Origin: Micromonospora purpureochromogenes
Lineage (GTDB): Bacteria > Actinomycetota > Actinomycetes > Mycobacteriales > Micromonosporaceae
DNA: 64,000 nucleotides
NCBI RefSeq assembly: GCF_900091515.1
Contig: NZ_LT607410.1
Span: 2,976,001-3,040,000, forward strand
Direction: 5' to 3'
Below the pieces are notes generated by a model. That model saw only the letters and a list, made by a program, of their open reading frames with translations, was not told the DNA's origin and ran no database searches. Shown here in pieces: positions 10,987-19,204 of this stretch. The translations under genes and the position numbers were made by a program. Position 1 is the stretch's first letter, and each line of letters opens with the position of its first letter.

Positions 10987-12099
10987 TCAACGGTGGTCGG
11001 GTGCAGGTGATCTCGGCATCGCGTCCGCATCGAGCGATCGCGCCGTCGGGATGGCGGCCGGCCTCGTCAGGTCGTCGTCGAATCCGGCGGGATTCAGCAG
11101 TTGGAAGCGCCACGCGTCCCGGCACATCGCCGCGAGGTTACGGGTCGTGCGCCAGCCCCACTTCCGGGCCGCCGCGCCAGGGTCGGCGACCAGTCTGGCT
11201 ACATCACCTTGCCGCCGTTCGACGATCTCGTACGGTAGGGACTTTCCGCAGGTGGCGCTGACCGCCCGGACGAGCTCCAGGACCGACGTCCCCACGCCGG
11301 TGCCGAGATTGAGGGTCTCCAGTCCGGTCACCTCGTCGAGACGCTCCAGTGCGATGCGGTGCGCCTGGGCGACGTCCATGACATGGATGTAGTCGCGCAC
11401 CGCCGTACCGTCCGCGGTGGCGTAGTCGCGGCCGAAGACGCTCAGCCGTTCGAGCCTGCCGATGGCGACCTGCATCAGATAGGGCATCACGTTCTGCGGG
11501 ATGCCGCGGGGGTCCTCGCCGAGCATCCCGCTGGGGTGTGCGCCGACCGGGTTGAAGTATCGCAGCGAGTAGGCCGCCAGCTCCGGATGCTGCCGGCAGG
11601 CGTCGGCGATGATCTGTTCGCACATCCATTTCGATCTGGCGTACGGGTTCGTCGGCCGCGGCGGGGCCTGCTCGTCGATCGGGATCCGGGCCGCCTCCCC
11701 GTAGATGGAACACGATGAGGAGAAGACCAGGCGGTGCACGCCGTTTTCCCGCATGCTTCGCAGCAGGCTCGTCGTGCCACCGACGTTCGTGTCGTAGTAG
11801 TCGACCGGGATCCACACCGATTCGCCGACAGCCTTCCTCCCGGCGAAGTGGATGACCGCATCGATGGGGTTCTCCGCAAAGATCGCCGAGAGCGCCTGAC
11901 GATCACGTACGTCGGCCTCGTAGACCCTCAGCAGGGGGCGGCCCGCCACCTTCTCGACCCGGGCCGGTGCCGCTGGTGAGCTGTTGGAGTAGTTGTCGAC
12001 AACGCACACCTCGTAGCCATGCTCGAGCAACTCGACGCAGGTGTGGCTCCCGATGAAGCCGGCGCCGCCGGTCACCAGGACGGTCTTCGGATCGGACAT
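10987..12099 (-). CDS. galE: UDP-glucose 4-epimerase GalE
   Basis: Interconverts UDP-glucose and UDP-galactose with bound NAD. It is a 370-residue extended short-chain dehydrogenase. The cofactor motif GGAGFIGSHT is near residue 11. The active site has SSSCSIYG, with the catalytic serine/threonine region, and the YARSK version of YxxxK. The RYFNPVGAHPSG and GTAVRDYIHVMDVA stretches are GalE signatures. The C-terminal tail after about residue 340 is longer than usual and arginine-rich. It lies 36 bp downstream of the glycosyltransferase gene on the same strand, so the two are probably one transcript supplying UDP-galactose for a glycan. Confidence 0.92.
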   Translation of the reverse strand: MSDPKTVLVTGGAGFIGSHTCVELLEHGYEVCVVDNYSNSSPAAPARVEKVAGRPLLRVYEADVRDRQALSAIFAENPIDAVIHFAGRKAVGESVWIPVDYYDTNVGGTTSLLRSMRENGVHRLVFSSSCSIYGEAARIPIDEQAPPRPTNPYARSKWMCEQIIADACRQHPELAAYSLRYFNPVGAHPSGMLGEDPRGIPQNVMPYLMQVAIGRLERLSVFGRDYATADGTAVRDYIHVMDVAQAHRIALERLDEVTGLETLNLGTGVGTSVLELVRAVSATCGKSLPYEIVERRQGDVARLVADPGAAARKWGWRTTRNLAAMCRDAWRFQLLNPAGFDDDLTRPAAIPTARSLDADAMPRSPAPDHR

Positions 12100-12135
12100 G
12101 AGAGTTCCCTTCCTGTGGGTCCGGGCAGCGGGGCG

Positions 12136-13959
12136 TCAACGGGTATGGAGCAACGCGGCGGGGCCGGAGTAGTCGGCGATGGCCGCCGCGAGCGGGAGGA
12201 GCGCCAGCACGCCGACGAGCAGGGGTCCGGCGGCGGTCGCGACGGCTGACCGCATGCGCAGCCCGGCGGCCCGGGCGGCCTCCACCACATGCAGGGCGGG
12301 TACGGCGAGGCCCGCCGCCGCGTAGCAGAGTGCGCCGAGAATGCAGAGGAAGACGTACCCCGGAGTGTGTGCCGACCGCTCGCCGAGCAGGGCGGCCGCG
12401 GACAGCACCACGGTGATCACCGCATAGGGCAGGACGAGTCGGGTGGGGAGTGGCTCCAGGCCGGTGCGCGCCTTGGGGGTGACCTTGAACGAGACCTGTT
12501 TGGGCCGCGCGTTCAGCCGCGTCGCGGCCAGGACGCCCCACACGACGTACGGCCAGCGGGTCAGGGCGAATAGGACGCCTTCCCAGCTCAGGACTGGCAC
12601 GGACCGGGGGCGCAACAGCCCGCGCCGGCGGAGCAGCAAGGTCAGTAGGGGCAGCCACAGCGATACCGCAGCCAGGCGGGCCAGGAATTCCACGTAGTTG
12701 ACGTTGACCCAGGGCAGTCCGGTGACCGCGGCGAACGGGGGCAGGGCGAGGCCGACGACGGTCGCGATCGCCAGCAGCGGGTAGTAGGACAGCTGGAACG
12801 CGAAGCGCAACCGCACCGCGGTGCCCATCCGCCGCAGGTGATCCGGCGCGAGGTCGTAGCGCAGCGTGGTGAGGCTCCGCGACCACTGGAACTCCTGGGT
12901 CAGCATGTCGGCGACCGTGAGCGGGCCGTCGCCGTGCGCCTCGGCGTCGATGGCGAAGGCACCCTGCCAGCCGGCGGAGGCGAGCAGGAAGGTCGTGGAG
13001 AAGTCCTCGGCCAGTTCGGGGCCGAGACCGCCGATGTCGCGCAGCGCCTCCGTCCGTACGGCGTAGTGCGAGCCGATGCACAGGGGAGCCAGGCCACCGT
13101 TGTGGCCCAGCTGCACCGGGCCGTGGTAGGTCGCCTCGCGGTGCAGCCGTCCCCGCGCCGACCAGGAGTTCGCGCTGTTGGCGTCGCAGACGCTCGGTGC
13201 GGCGACGTAGCCGATGGCGGGATCGGCGAACGGTCGCGTGATCGCGGCAAGATAGGTCGGTTGGGGCACGTGGTCGCAGTCGAGTTGGGCGACCACCTCG
13301 TAGTCCCGGTAGCCCCAGTGGTCGTAGAAGTAGGCGAGGTTGCCTTCCTTGCAGCGGGTACGGCGCGGCCAGGTGGCCCGGTGGTAGGCGGCGACGCCAC
13401 GTCGGCTGGACACCCCGACGCCGTTCGCGGCGCACCATCGCAGGGCCTGCTCGGACGGGTCCTCGTCGCATAGCCAGACGTCGTACGGGTAGGGAAACTG
13501 CTGGGCCAGCATGGCGGTGAGGGTGCGGTGGGCGAGCGACCAGGGTTCTGACGGTGCGCGGGTCACCACAAAGGCCACCCGCAGCCGTGGCACCCCGAGC
13601 GCGGGATTGACCTGCCGCAATCGCGAGACGGCGAGGAGGTAATAGGCGGGCAGCGCGGTCAGATACAGCAGCAGCAGACTGTTCAGGGCCAGTCCCGCCC
13701 AGCCGACGCGGTGCGCGGGTTGCCACCACCACCACCAGAAGGCCACGAAGGAGACGGCCCAGCCGGCGGTCAGCCCGGCGACGGCCACCCGGTCGCGTCG
13801 GCGCAGGGCCGACACGAAGGTGGCTGCCCGGGTGGCGCGCAGGTACCGGAAGGGTGCGAGGGTCGGTCCACCGGGCCCGGCGCGGAGGACGTTGCCCCCC
13901 GAGAGATTCCGGATCTCGGTTTCGAGCGTCTCGAATGCTGGCCGAGCCGGAGCGCTCAT
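12136..13959 (-). CDS. Membrane glycosyltransferase family 2, cellulose-synthase-like
   Basis: A processive-type glycosyltransferase of 607 residues. Two transmembrane segments at about residues 60-110 precede a cytoplasmic GT-A domain, and five or more helices follow from about 375. The sugar-nucleotide/metal motif is DCDH at 227-230 and the catalytic base region is ELAEDF at 315-320. The acceptor-site QxxRW motif is degenerate, QEFQWSR at 355-361, so strict cellulose synthase activity is doubtful. It is followed by galE, which hints at a galactose-containing polymer, as inference. An AT-rich stretch about 170-205 bp upstream (14126-14165) is the likely promoter region. Confidence 0.85.
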   Translation of the reverse strand: MSAPARPAFETLETEIRNLSGGNVLRAGPGGPTLAPFRYLRATRAATFVSALRRRDRVAVAGLTAGWAVSFVAFWWWWWQPAHRVGWAGLALNSLLLLYLTALPAYYLLAVSRLRQVNPALGVPRLRVAFVVTRAPSEPWSLAHRTLTAMLAQQFPYPYDVWLCDEDPSEQALRWCAANGVGVSSRRGVAAYHRATWPRRTRCKEGNLAYFYDHWGYRDYEVVAQLDCDHVPQPTYLAAITRPFADPAIGYVAAPSVCDANSANSWSARGRLHREATYHGPVQLGHNGGLAPLCIGSHYAVRTEALRDIGGLGPELAEDFSTTFLLASAGWQGAFAIDAEAHGDGPLTVADMLTQEFQWSRSLTTLRYDLAPDHLRRMGTAVRLRFAFQLSYYPLLAIATVVGLALPPFAAVTGLPWVNVNYVEFLARLAAVSLWLPLLTLLLRRRGLLRPRSVPVLSWEGVLFALTRWPYVVWGVLAATRLNARPKQVSFKVTPKARTGLEPLPTRLVLPYAVITVVLSAAALLGERSAHTPGYVFLCILGALCYAAAGLAVPALHVVEAARAAGLRMRSAVATAAGPLLVGVLALLPLAAAIADYSGPAALLHTR

Positions 13960-14350
13960 GCCGCGGTCCGTGCCCGCTGCCCGGTCCAGATCTGCGGCGG
14001 TCGTCCCGATCGCCGGACGTCCTCGCCGAGGCGGTAGTGCCGACCAGCCTGTTCGCTACCGGATGCGTCCGCCCGACGATGCCCGTCGGCTCGCCGATTC
14101 CCCGAAGTCTGCGCGTGCACTTGCGGTCCCCGTATCAATATCGATGATTGTCGATGCGACAACCCTCAGTGGTCCCAGTTCTGTCCGACTGGGGCATCCT
14201 TGGTCGGCGCAAGCCCGACCAAAACGATGCTCGTGGGGGCGACCCGGCAAAGCCGGAGTATTGGTGCATAAGGGGCGTCGCCAGGAAGCCCCCTGCCTCA
14301 CCTGACGAGGGACCCGCTCGCCAGCACCGGCGGGCCGGCTACGCGGCGCG
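13960..14350. other. Intergenic region upstream of the glycosyltransferase
   Basis: About 390 bp with no convincing gene. A local AT-rich island at 14126-14165 contains several overlapping ATCGAT/ATTGTCGAT words and could be the promoter of the minus-strand glycosyltransferase. At about 14194-14222 there is a short hairpin-like GTCGG/CCGAC pair. The 3' part runs into a hydrolase relic. Confidence 0.4.
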
Positions 14351-14523
14351 GGGCATGACGGAGCCACGGCCGACAAGGCGATTCCGGCGGAGCTTGAGCG
14401 ATTCGAGTACGACCGGGCCGGCGCTCGGGGGTTGTCGAGGTGGACGCCTCGCACGTCGCGATGGTCAGCCACCCCGGTGTGGTGAGCAACCTCATCGTCG
14501 AAGCGGCCAACGCCACCGACTGA
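14351..14523 (+). pseudogene. C-terminal relic of an alpha/beta-hydrolase
   Basis: Two reading frames together encode the end of a chloroperoxidase/esterase-type alpha/beta-hydrolase. ATADKAIPAELERFEYDRAGAR in one frame is continued after a one-base shift near 14430 by VVEVDASHVAMVSHPG in the next, ending at TGA 14521-14523. The DASHVAMVSHP segment holds the catalytic histidine region of that family. No N-terminal two-thirds is found upstream, so this is a decayed 3' fragment. It ends just before a strong terminator hairpin that may once have served it. Confidence 0.65.
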
Positions 14524-14568
14524 CCCGGCGGCATCCGCCGGTTCGGATCATGCGCTTCGACAGGTGCC

Positions 14569-14602
14569 GGCGGCCAGCCCAAGAACCCTTGGGCTGGCCG
14601 CC
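14569..14602. terminator. Bidirectional terminator hairpin
   Basis: A perfect 15-bp stem (14569-14583 with 14588-14602) with the four-base loop AACC. It lies 16 bp beyond the end of the minus-strand GH15 gene and after the plus-strand hydrolase relic, so it can act in both directions. Confidence 0.8.
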
Positions 14603-14618
14603 CCGCCGTCCGTTCACC

Positions 14619-16499
14619 TCACTCGACCTTCGCCGCCCGACCGCTCTGCTCAGCGGCGGGGATGAGCCACTCTGGTGCCGGCGGAAGGTGGTGGCGCCCG
14701 GCATCCACGTCGGTGAGGTCTCCGGCGCCGTTGATGAGGCCGATGTGCGAGAACGCCTGGGGAAAGTTGCCCAGGGCTTCCCCGCTGTACGGGTCGATCT
14801 GCTCGGCGAACAGGCCCAGGTCGTTGACCCGGCCGGCGAGCCGCTCGAAAAGCTGCCCGGCCCGGTCGCGCTCGCCCGCCAGCGCCAGACAGCTCACCAG
14901 CCAGAAGGAGCAGATCACGAAGCCGGCGGGGTCGCCCTCCCAGCGGCGCAGCAGGCCGTCGTGGGACAACCTTTCCTCGATGGTCCGAATCGTGGAACGC
15001 ATTCTCGGGTCATCCGCGGGAAGGAAGCCGACCAACGGCATCAGCAGTACCGACGCATCCAGCTCATCGGTGTCGAAGGCCGCGGTGAAGGCCATCGCCC
15101 GGTCGCTCCAGCCCCGGGTCAGCACGGTTCGTCGCACCTCGTCCCGTGCCGCTGCCCACCTGGCGACGTCCGCCTCGGAGCCCAGGTGGGACCCGAAGCG
15201 GACGGCTCGGTCCAACGCCGTCCAGCACTCCACCTTCGATGACACGTAGTGGCGTTCGGCGTCGCGTGCCTCCCACATCCCGGCGTCCGGCAGGTGCCAG
15301 TCCCGTGCGGCCCGCTCGGTCATCGCGCGCAGCAGTTGGCGGACGTCCGGCGGCATCGGATCGAGGTGTTCCCGCATCAGCCAGGCGGCGTTGAGTGCCT
15401 CACCGTGCACGTCGTTCTGCCGTTGTCGCCAGGCGTCGTTGCCCACCAGCACCGGGCGGCTGCCGGCGAAGCCGGACAAGTGCTCGAGATGGTGTTCGGT
15501 GAGGTCCCGTTCGCCCTCCACCCCGTACATGATCGGCACTATGCCCTCGTTCATGCCCATCGACCGGGCCAGCCACCCGACGCGCAGGTTGACCTCGTCC
15601 GTGCAGGCCACGCGCCAGAGCGCCGCCAGAGTGAAGCTGAAGTCGCGTACCCAGGCATAGCGGTAGTCGTAGTTGCGTTCGCCGCCCAACTCCTCGGGCA
15701 GGGACATCGTCGGGGCTGCCACCACCGCACCACTGGGCCGGTAGGTCATCCCCTGCACGACCAGCGCGCTGAGTCGCACCTGCTCCCGGTAGAGGCCACG
15801 GTAGTCGTGCAGGCCCATCCAGGAGCGCCAGCCTGCGACGGCGTTGTCGATCACCTGTTCGGCATCGAGCACCGCCGGCGGGCCGGCATCGTAAGCCGGC
15901 GCGTACGCCAGCGTGAAGTGGCGCGTCTCGCCGGCCCGTACGGTGAACGACCCGAACGCCTCCCCGACCTCGCACCTCAGTGGGATGGCCGCGCGCAGAT
16001 CCAGGCGGGCCGACGCGGCAGTGGCGACCAACGCGTCGTCCTGCCGCACCAGGTGGGGGACCATCCGGCCGTACTCGAACCGTGGCCGGTAGTGCAATCG
16101 CAGCGGGACCTCGCCGGAGAGCCCTCGCACCACCCGGGCCAGCACCCTCGGCGAGTGCAGACCGACCTCATGGCCCCGCGCCCCTGGTTCCAGGGCCAGT
16201 GCATCGGTCACCGCCACGCTGCCGGTCGCGGTGGTGAAAACGGTACGAAGCACGAGCGTATCGGTCAGATAGGCACGGTCAGAGCTGAACTCACCGTCGG
16301 GACGGATCACCCAGTGCCCGGCGTCATCATCGAGCAGGCGGGTGAACACCGACGGAGAGTCGAACCGCGCAGGGCACCACCAGTTCACCGACCCGGCGCG
16401 GTCCACCAGCACCGCGCTGCGACCATCGGCCAGGAAGCCGTGCTCCGCGATCCGTCCGCACCCCATGGATCGGACTACCCGAGCGGAACGCAGTGACAC
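14619..16499 (-). CDS. Glycoside hydrolase family 15 protein (glucoamylase/trehalase-like)
   Basis: A 626-residue cytoplasmic-type GH15 enzyme; no signal peptide is seen. The N-terminal beta-sandwich opens with IAEHGFLADGRSAVLVDRAGSVNWWCPARFDSPSVF, typical of the family. The (alpha/alpha)6 barrel has NYDYRYAWVRDFSFTLAAL, MWEARDAERHYVSSK with the general-acid region, and EQIDPYSGEALGNFPQAFSH from about residue 566 with the general-base region. Actinobacterial members include trehalases (as in mycobacteria) and dextran or starch glucosidases, and sequence alone does not decide which. The start could be Met1 or Met12 (MGCGRIAEHG). It is divergent from helR across about 515 bp. Confidence 0.9.
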   Translation of the reverse strand: MSLRSARVVRSMGCGRIAEHGFLADGRSAVLVDRAGSVNWWCPARFDSPSVFTRLLDDDAGHWVIRPDGEFSSDRAYLTDTLVLRTVFTTATGSVAVTDALALEPGARGHEVGLHSPRVLARVVRGLSGEVPLRLHYRPRFEYGRMVPHLVRQDDALVATAASARLDLRAAIPLRCEVGEAFGSFTVRAGETRHFTLAYAPAYDAGPPAVLDAEQVIDNAVAGWRSWMGLHDYRGLYREQVRLSALVVQGMTYRPSGAVVAAPTMSLPEELGGERNYDYRYAWVRDFSFTLAALWRVACTDEVNLRVGWLARSMGMNEGIVPIMYGVEGERDLTEHHLEHLSGFAGSRPVLVGNDAWRQRQNDVHGEALNAAWLMREHLDPMPPDVRQLLRAMTERAARDWHLPDAGMWEARDAERHYVSSKVECWTALDRAVRFGSHLGSEADVARWAAARDEVRRTVLTRGWSDRAMAFTAAFDTDELDASVLLMPLVGFLPADDPRMRSTIRTIEERLSHDGLLRRWEGDPAGFVICSFWLVSCLALAGERDRAGQLFERLAGRVNDLGLFAEQIDPYSGEALGNFPQAFSHIGLINGAGDLTDVDAGRHHLPPAPEWLIPAAEQSGRAAKVE

Positions 16500-16654
16500 C
16501 GCCCGCAGTACGGCGCGGCGCCGAAACCCATGCGAATGGCGGCGCTCTCGACGAATTCGGGTCGGCCTTGCCGAAGAGGGGGAGGAACCGCCGTACGCGG
16601 CGTGCAGCCGTTTCGCGGGGAGTTTGTCCGTTCAGCGGACGATCAACGGAAAGG

Positions 16655-16670
16655 GGGAGTAAGCACTCCC
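16655..16670. promoter_or_regulatory. Short palindrome upstream of the RAE-like element
   Basis: GGGAGT-AAGC-ACTCCC, 6-bp arms with a 4-base spacer, in the GH15-helR intergenic region about 26 bp before the RAE-like palindrome. It may be an operator or a small hairpin. The TATA-rich stretch at 16680-16690 (CAACATATACC) just after it is the likeliest -10 region. Confidence 0.35.
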
Positions 16671-16696
16671 TTCCACTCTCAACATATACCGCACCG

Positions 16697-16717
16697 GGGG
16701 CCTTGCGGCAAGACCCC
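16697..16717 (+). promoter_or_regulatory. Rifamycin-associated element (RAE)-like palindrome
   Basis: GGGGC-CTTGCGGCAAG-ACCCC is an odd palindrome with the perfect core CTTGC-G-GCAAG (16702-16712) and GGGG/CCCC outer arms. It closely resembles the RAE, the roughly 19-bp inverted repeat (core CTTGCNGCAAG) described upstream of actinomycete rifamycin-resistance genes including helR. It lies about 300 bp before the HelR gene and immediately after an AT-rich, -10-like stretch. I compare with the published consensus from memory. Confidence 0.75.
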
Positions 16718-17015
16718 GGTCGTACCGCAGAATTGCCGGCCGAGGCCAGAAACCTACGGAAACGGGAGTCGCGAAACACCCTCACCGGCGACGAACGCAG
16801 CGGCGCGGGAAGCGGCGGCGGCACTGCACCGCGTAGCGCGGAACGCCTGGTGGTGGGGTTCCTGGACGCCGGCACACCACCGGCACACGCGGGCTTGGGC
16901 CAGTACGCCCAAGCGCGCATCGAAAAACGTCGCCCGGGTGGCCACCGAGGCGATCCGCGCACAGGGCAGCCGCCACTCGTCTCCCTGCAAGCGACCTCAG
17001 ATCGGAGCTGATGAC

Positions 17016-19169
17016 GTGAAGCCCTTGACCACCAGCGCCTTCGACCTTCCCGAGCACCTTTCCCCCAAGGCCGACCCGACGCTGATCGCTCGCGACGAGC
17101 AGCACTTCGCGGCCCTCGCGGAAAGCCTGGAGCAGTCGATCGCCGACCTGTCCGACCGCCTCGATGCCGCGCGCAAGGCGCCCGGTGGCAAAGGCCGGCA
17201 GGCGGTGGACCGGGACCAGGAGGTCCGCCGGCTGGCCGCTCGCCTGCGTGCCCTGCGGCGTTTCGGTGTGGACCTGTGCATCGGACGCATGGTCAGCGAG
17301 GACGACCCCGAGCCGGTGTACGTCGGACGACGTGGCCTCACGGACAGCGAAGGTCGCCGGCTGCTGCTCGACTGGCGTTCCCCGGCGGCCGAGCCGTTCT
17401 TCGGGGCGACCCACGCCAACCCGATGGGTCTGGCGAGCCGCCGCAGGTATCGCTGGACCCGTGGCCGGATCAGCGACTACTGGGACGAGGTGTTCACCGC
17501 GGACGGGTTGGAAGGGCACGCCGCGCTCGACGACCAGTCCGCCTTCATCGCCAGCCTGGGCAGCAGCCGGTCGGCCCGGATGCGGGACGTGCTCGGCACG
17601 ATCCAGGCCGACCAGGACGCCATCATCCGCGCGGGATCGAGCGGCGCGCTCGTCGTCGACGGCGGCCCGGGTACGGGGAAGACCGTCGTCGCTCTGCACC
17701 GCACCGCCTACCTCCGCTACGCCGACCCTCGCCTCGGTCACCGCCGGGGCGGCGTGCTGTTCGTCGGTCCGCACCAGCCCTACCTCGCCTACGTCGCCGA
17801 CGTGCTCCCCAGCCTCGGCGAAGAGGACGTGCAGACCTGCACGCTGCGGGACCTCGTGCCCGAGGGTGCCGCGGCAACCATCGAGACCGACCCGGAGGTG
17901 GCCCTGCTGAAGTCGTCCGCGGACCTGGTGAAGGCGATCGAGGCGGCCGTCAGGTTCTACGAGGAGCCACCGGCCAAGGGAATGACAGTCACGACCGACG
18001 AGTCCGACATCTGGCTGAGCGCCGGCGACTGGGCCGAGGCGTTCGACGCACCAGACCCCGGTACCCCGCACAACGAGGCGCGGGACGAGATCTGGGCGGA
18101 ACTGCTGACGATCCTGATGGCGAAGTACGACGGCGATGAGCCGGATGACCTGGTCCGCAGGTCGCTGTCGCGGAACAGGGAACTGCTCATGACCTTCAAC
18201 CGCGCCTGGCCGCTGCTCGAAGCGACCGACCTCGTCGGAGACCTGTGGTCGGTGCCCGCCTACCTGCGCAAGTGCGCTCCCTGGCTCAGCCCGGATGACA
18301 TTCGGAAGCTGCAGCGCGCAGACGCTCAGGCCTGGACGGTGTCCGACCTGCCGCTCCTGGACGCGGCGCGGCAGCGGCTCGGCGATCCGGAGGCGTCCGG
18401 GCGTAAGCGTCGGCACGAGGCCATTGTCGCCGCCGAACGCGCCCGCATGGCTACGGTCGTCGACGAGCTGATCGAGGCCCATGCCTATGACGACGGTGAA
18501 GGTGTGCTGTCGAGCCTGCGCCAACTGGATCTCCAGGATGCCCTGGTCGACGAGACCGCACTGCCCAGCACCGACCCGGACCTGCTCGCCGGCCCGTTCG
18601 CGCACATCGTCGTGGACGAGGCTCAGGAACTGACCGACGCGGAGTGGCAGATGTTGCTGCTGCGCTGCCCGTCCCGGAGCTTCACCATCGTCGGGGACCG
18701 CGCCCAGGCTCGGCACGGGTTCACGGAGTCGTGGCAGGAACGGCTCGAGCGGATCGGGCTCGACCGGATCAACCTGGCCTCCCTGAGCATCAACTACCGG
18801 ACGCCGGAAGAGGTCATGGCGGAAGCCGAGCCGGTCATCCGGTCCGTGCTCCCGGACGCCAACGTGCCGACCTCCATCCGCAGCAGCGGCGTCCCCGTCG
18901 TACACGGATCTGCTTCTGATCTGCACTCGATCCTCGACACCTGGCTCGCGGCGCACGCCGACGGGATCGCCTGCGTCATCGGCGACCCCACATTCCAGCC
19001 GACGTCCCGCGTCCGGTCGCTGACCCCGGAACTGTCGAAGGGGCTCGAGTTCGACCTGGTCGTCCTCGTCGATCCAGAGGGATTCGGTGACGGCATCGAA
19101 GGAGCTGTGGACCGCTATGTCGCGATGACCCGAGCAACTCAGCAACTCGTCATCCTGACGAGATCCTGA
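17016..19169 (+). CDS. helR: HelR/HelD-like RNA polymerase-associated helicase
   Basis: A UvrD/Rep-type superfamily 1 ATPase of 717 residues that in actinomycetes binds RNA polymerase, dislodges rifamycins and rescues stalled polymerase. The N-terminal region (residues 1-60) is helical and charged, like the HelD arm that reaches into the polymerase. Walker A is GGPGTGKTVVALHRTAYL from about residue 216. Walker B is VVDEAQELTDAEWQML, followed by FTIVGDRAQ and the C-terminal SKGLEFDLVVLVDPE and YVAMTRATQQLV motifs. GTG 17016 is chosen for GGAG at 17004-17007 and agreement with homologues. The long leader and RAE-like palindrome upstream point to rifamycin induction. Confidence 0.88.
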   Translation: MKPLTTSAFDLPEHLSPKADPTLIARDEQHFAALAESLEQSIADLSDRLDAARKAPGGKGRQAVDRDQEVRRLAARLRALRRFGVDLCIGRMVSEDDPEPVYVGRRGLTDSEGRRLLLDWRSPAAEPFFGATHANPMGLASRRRYRWTRGRISDYWDEVFTADGLEGHAALDDQSAFIASLGSSRSARMRDVLGTIQADQDAIIRAGSSGALVVDGGPGTGKTVVALHRTAYLRYADPRLGHRRGGVLFVGPHQPYLAYVADVLPSLGEEDVQTCTLRDLVPEGAAATIETDPEVALLKSSADLVKAIEAAVRFYEEPPAKGMTVTTDESDIWLSAGDWAEAFDAPDPGTPHNEARDEIWAELLTILMAKYDGDEPDDLVRRSLSRNRELLMTFNRAWPLLEATDLVGDLWSVPAYLRKCAPWLSPDDIRKLQRADAQAWTVSDLPLLDAARQRLGDPEASGRKRRHEAIVAAERARMATVVDELIEAHAYDDGEGVLSSLRQLDLQDALVDETALPSTDPDLLAGPFAHIVVDEAQELTDAEWQMLLLRCPSRSFTIVGDRAQARHGFTESWQERLERIGLDRINLASLSINYRTPEEVMAEAEPVIRSVLPDANVPTSIRSSGVPVVHGSASDLHSILDTWLAAHADGIACVIGDPTFQPTSRVRSLTPELSKGLEFDLVVLVDPEGFGDGIEGAVDRYVAMTRATQQLVILTRS

Positions 19170-19204
19170 CGTGATCGGTGACCGCTTCGGCGGTCCGCAG
19201 GAGG

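Noticed and set aside
14180..14300. Possible c-di-GMP or similar riboswitch (GGCAAAGCCGG and GGCGCAAGCCC words)
   Set aside because: Only the GCAAAGCC-like word fits; the paired GGCAAACC segment and the second stem of the c-di-GMP-I class are absent, and the downstream gene is a relic.
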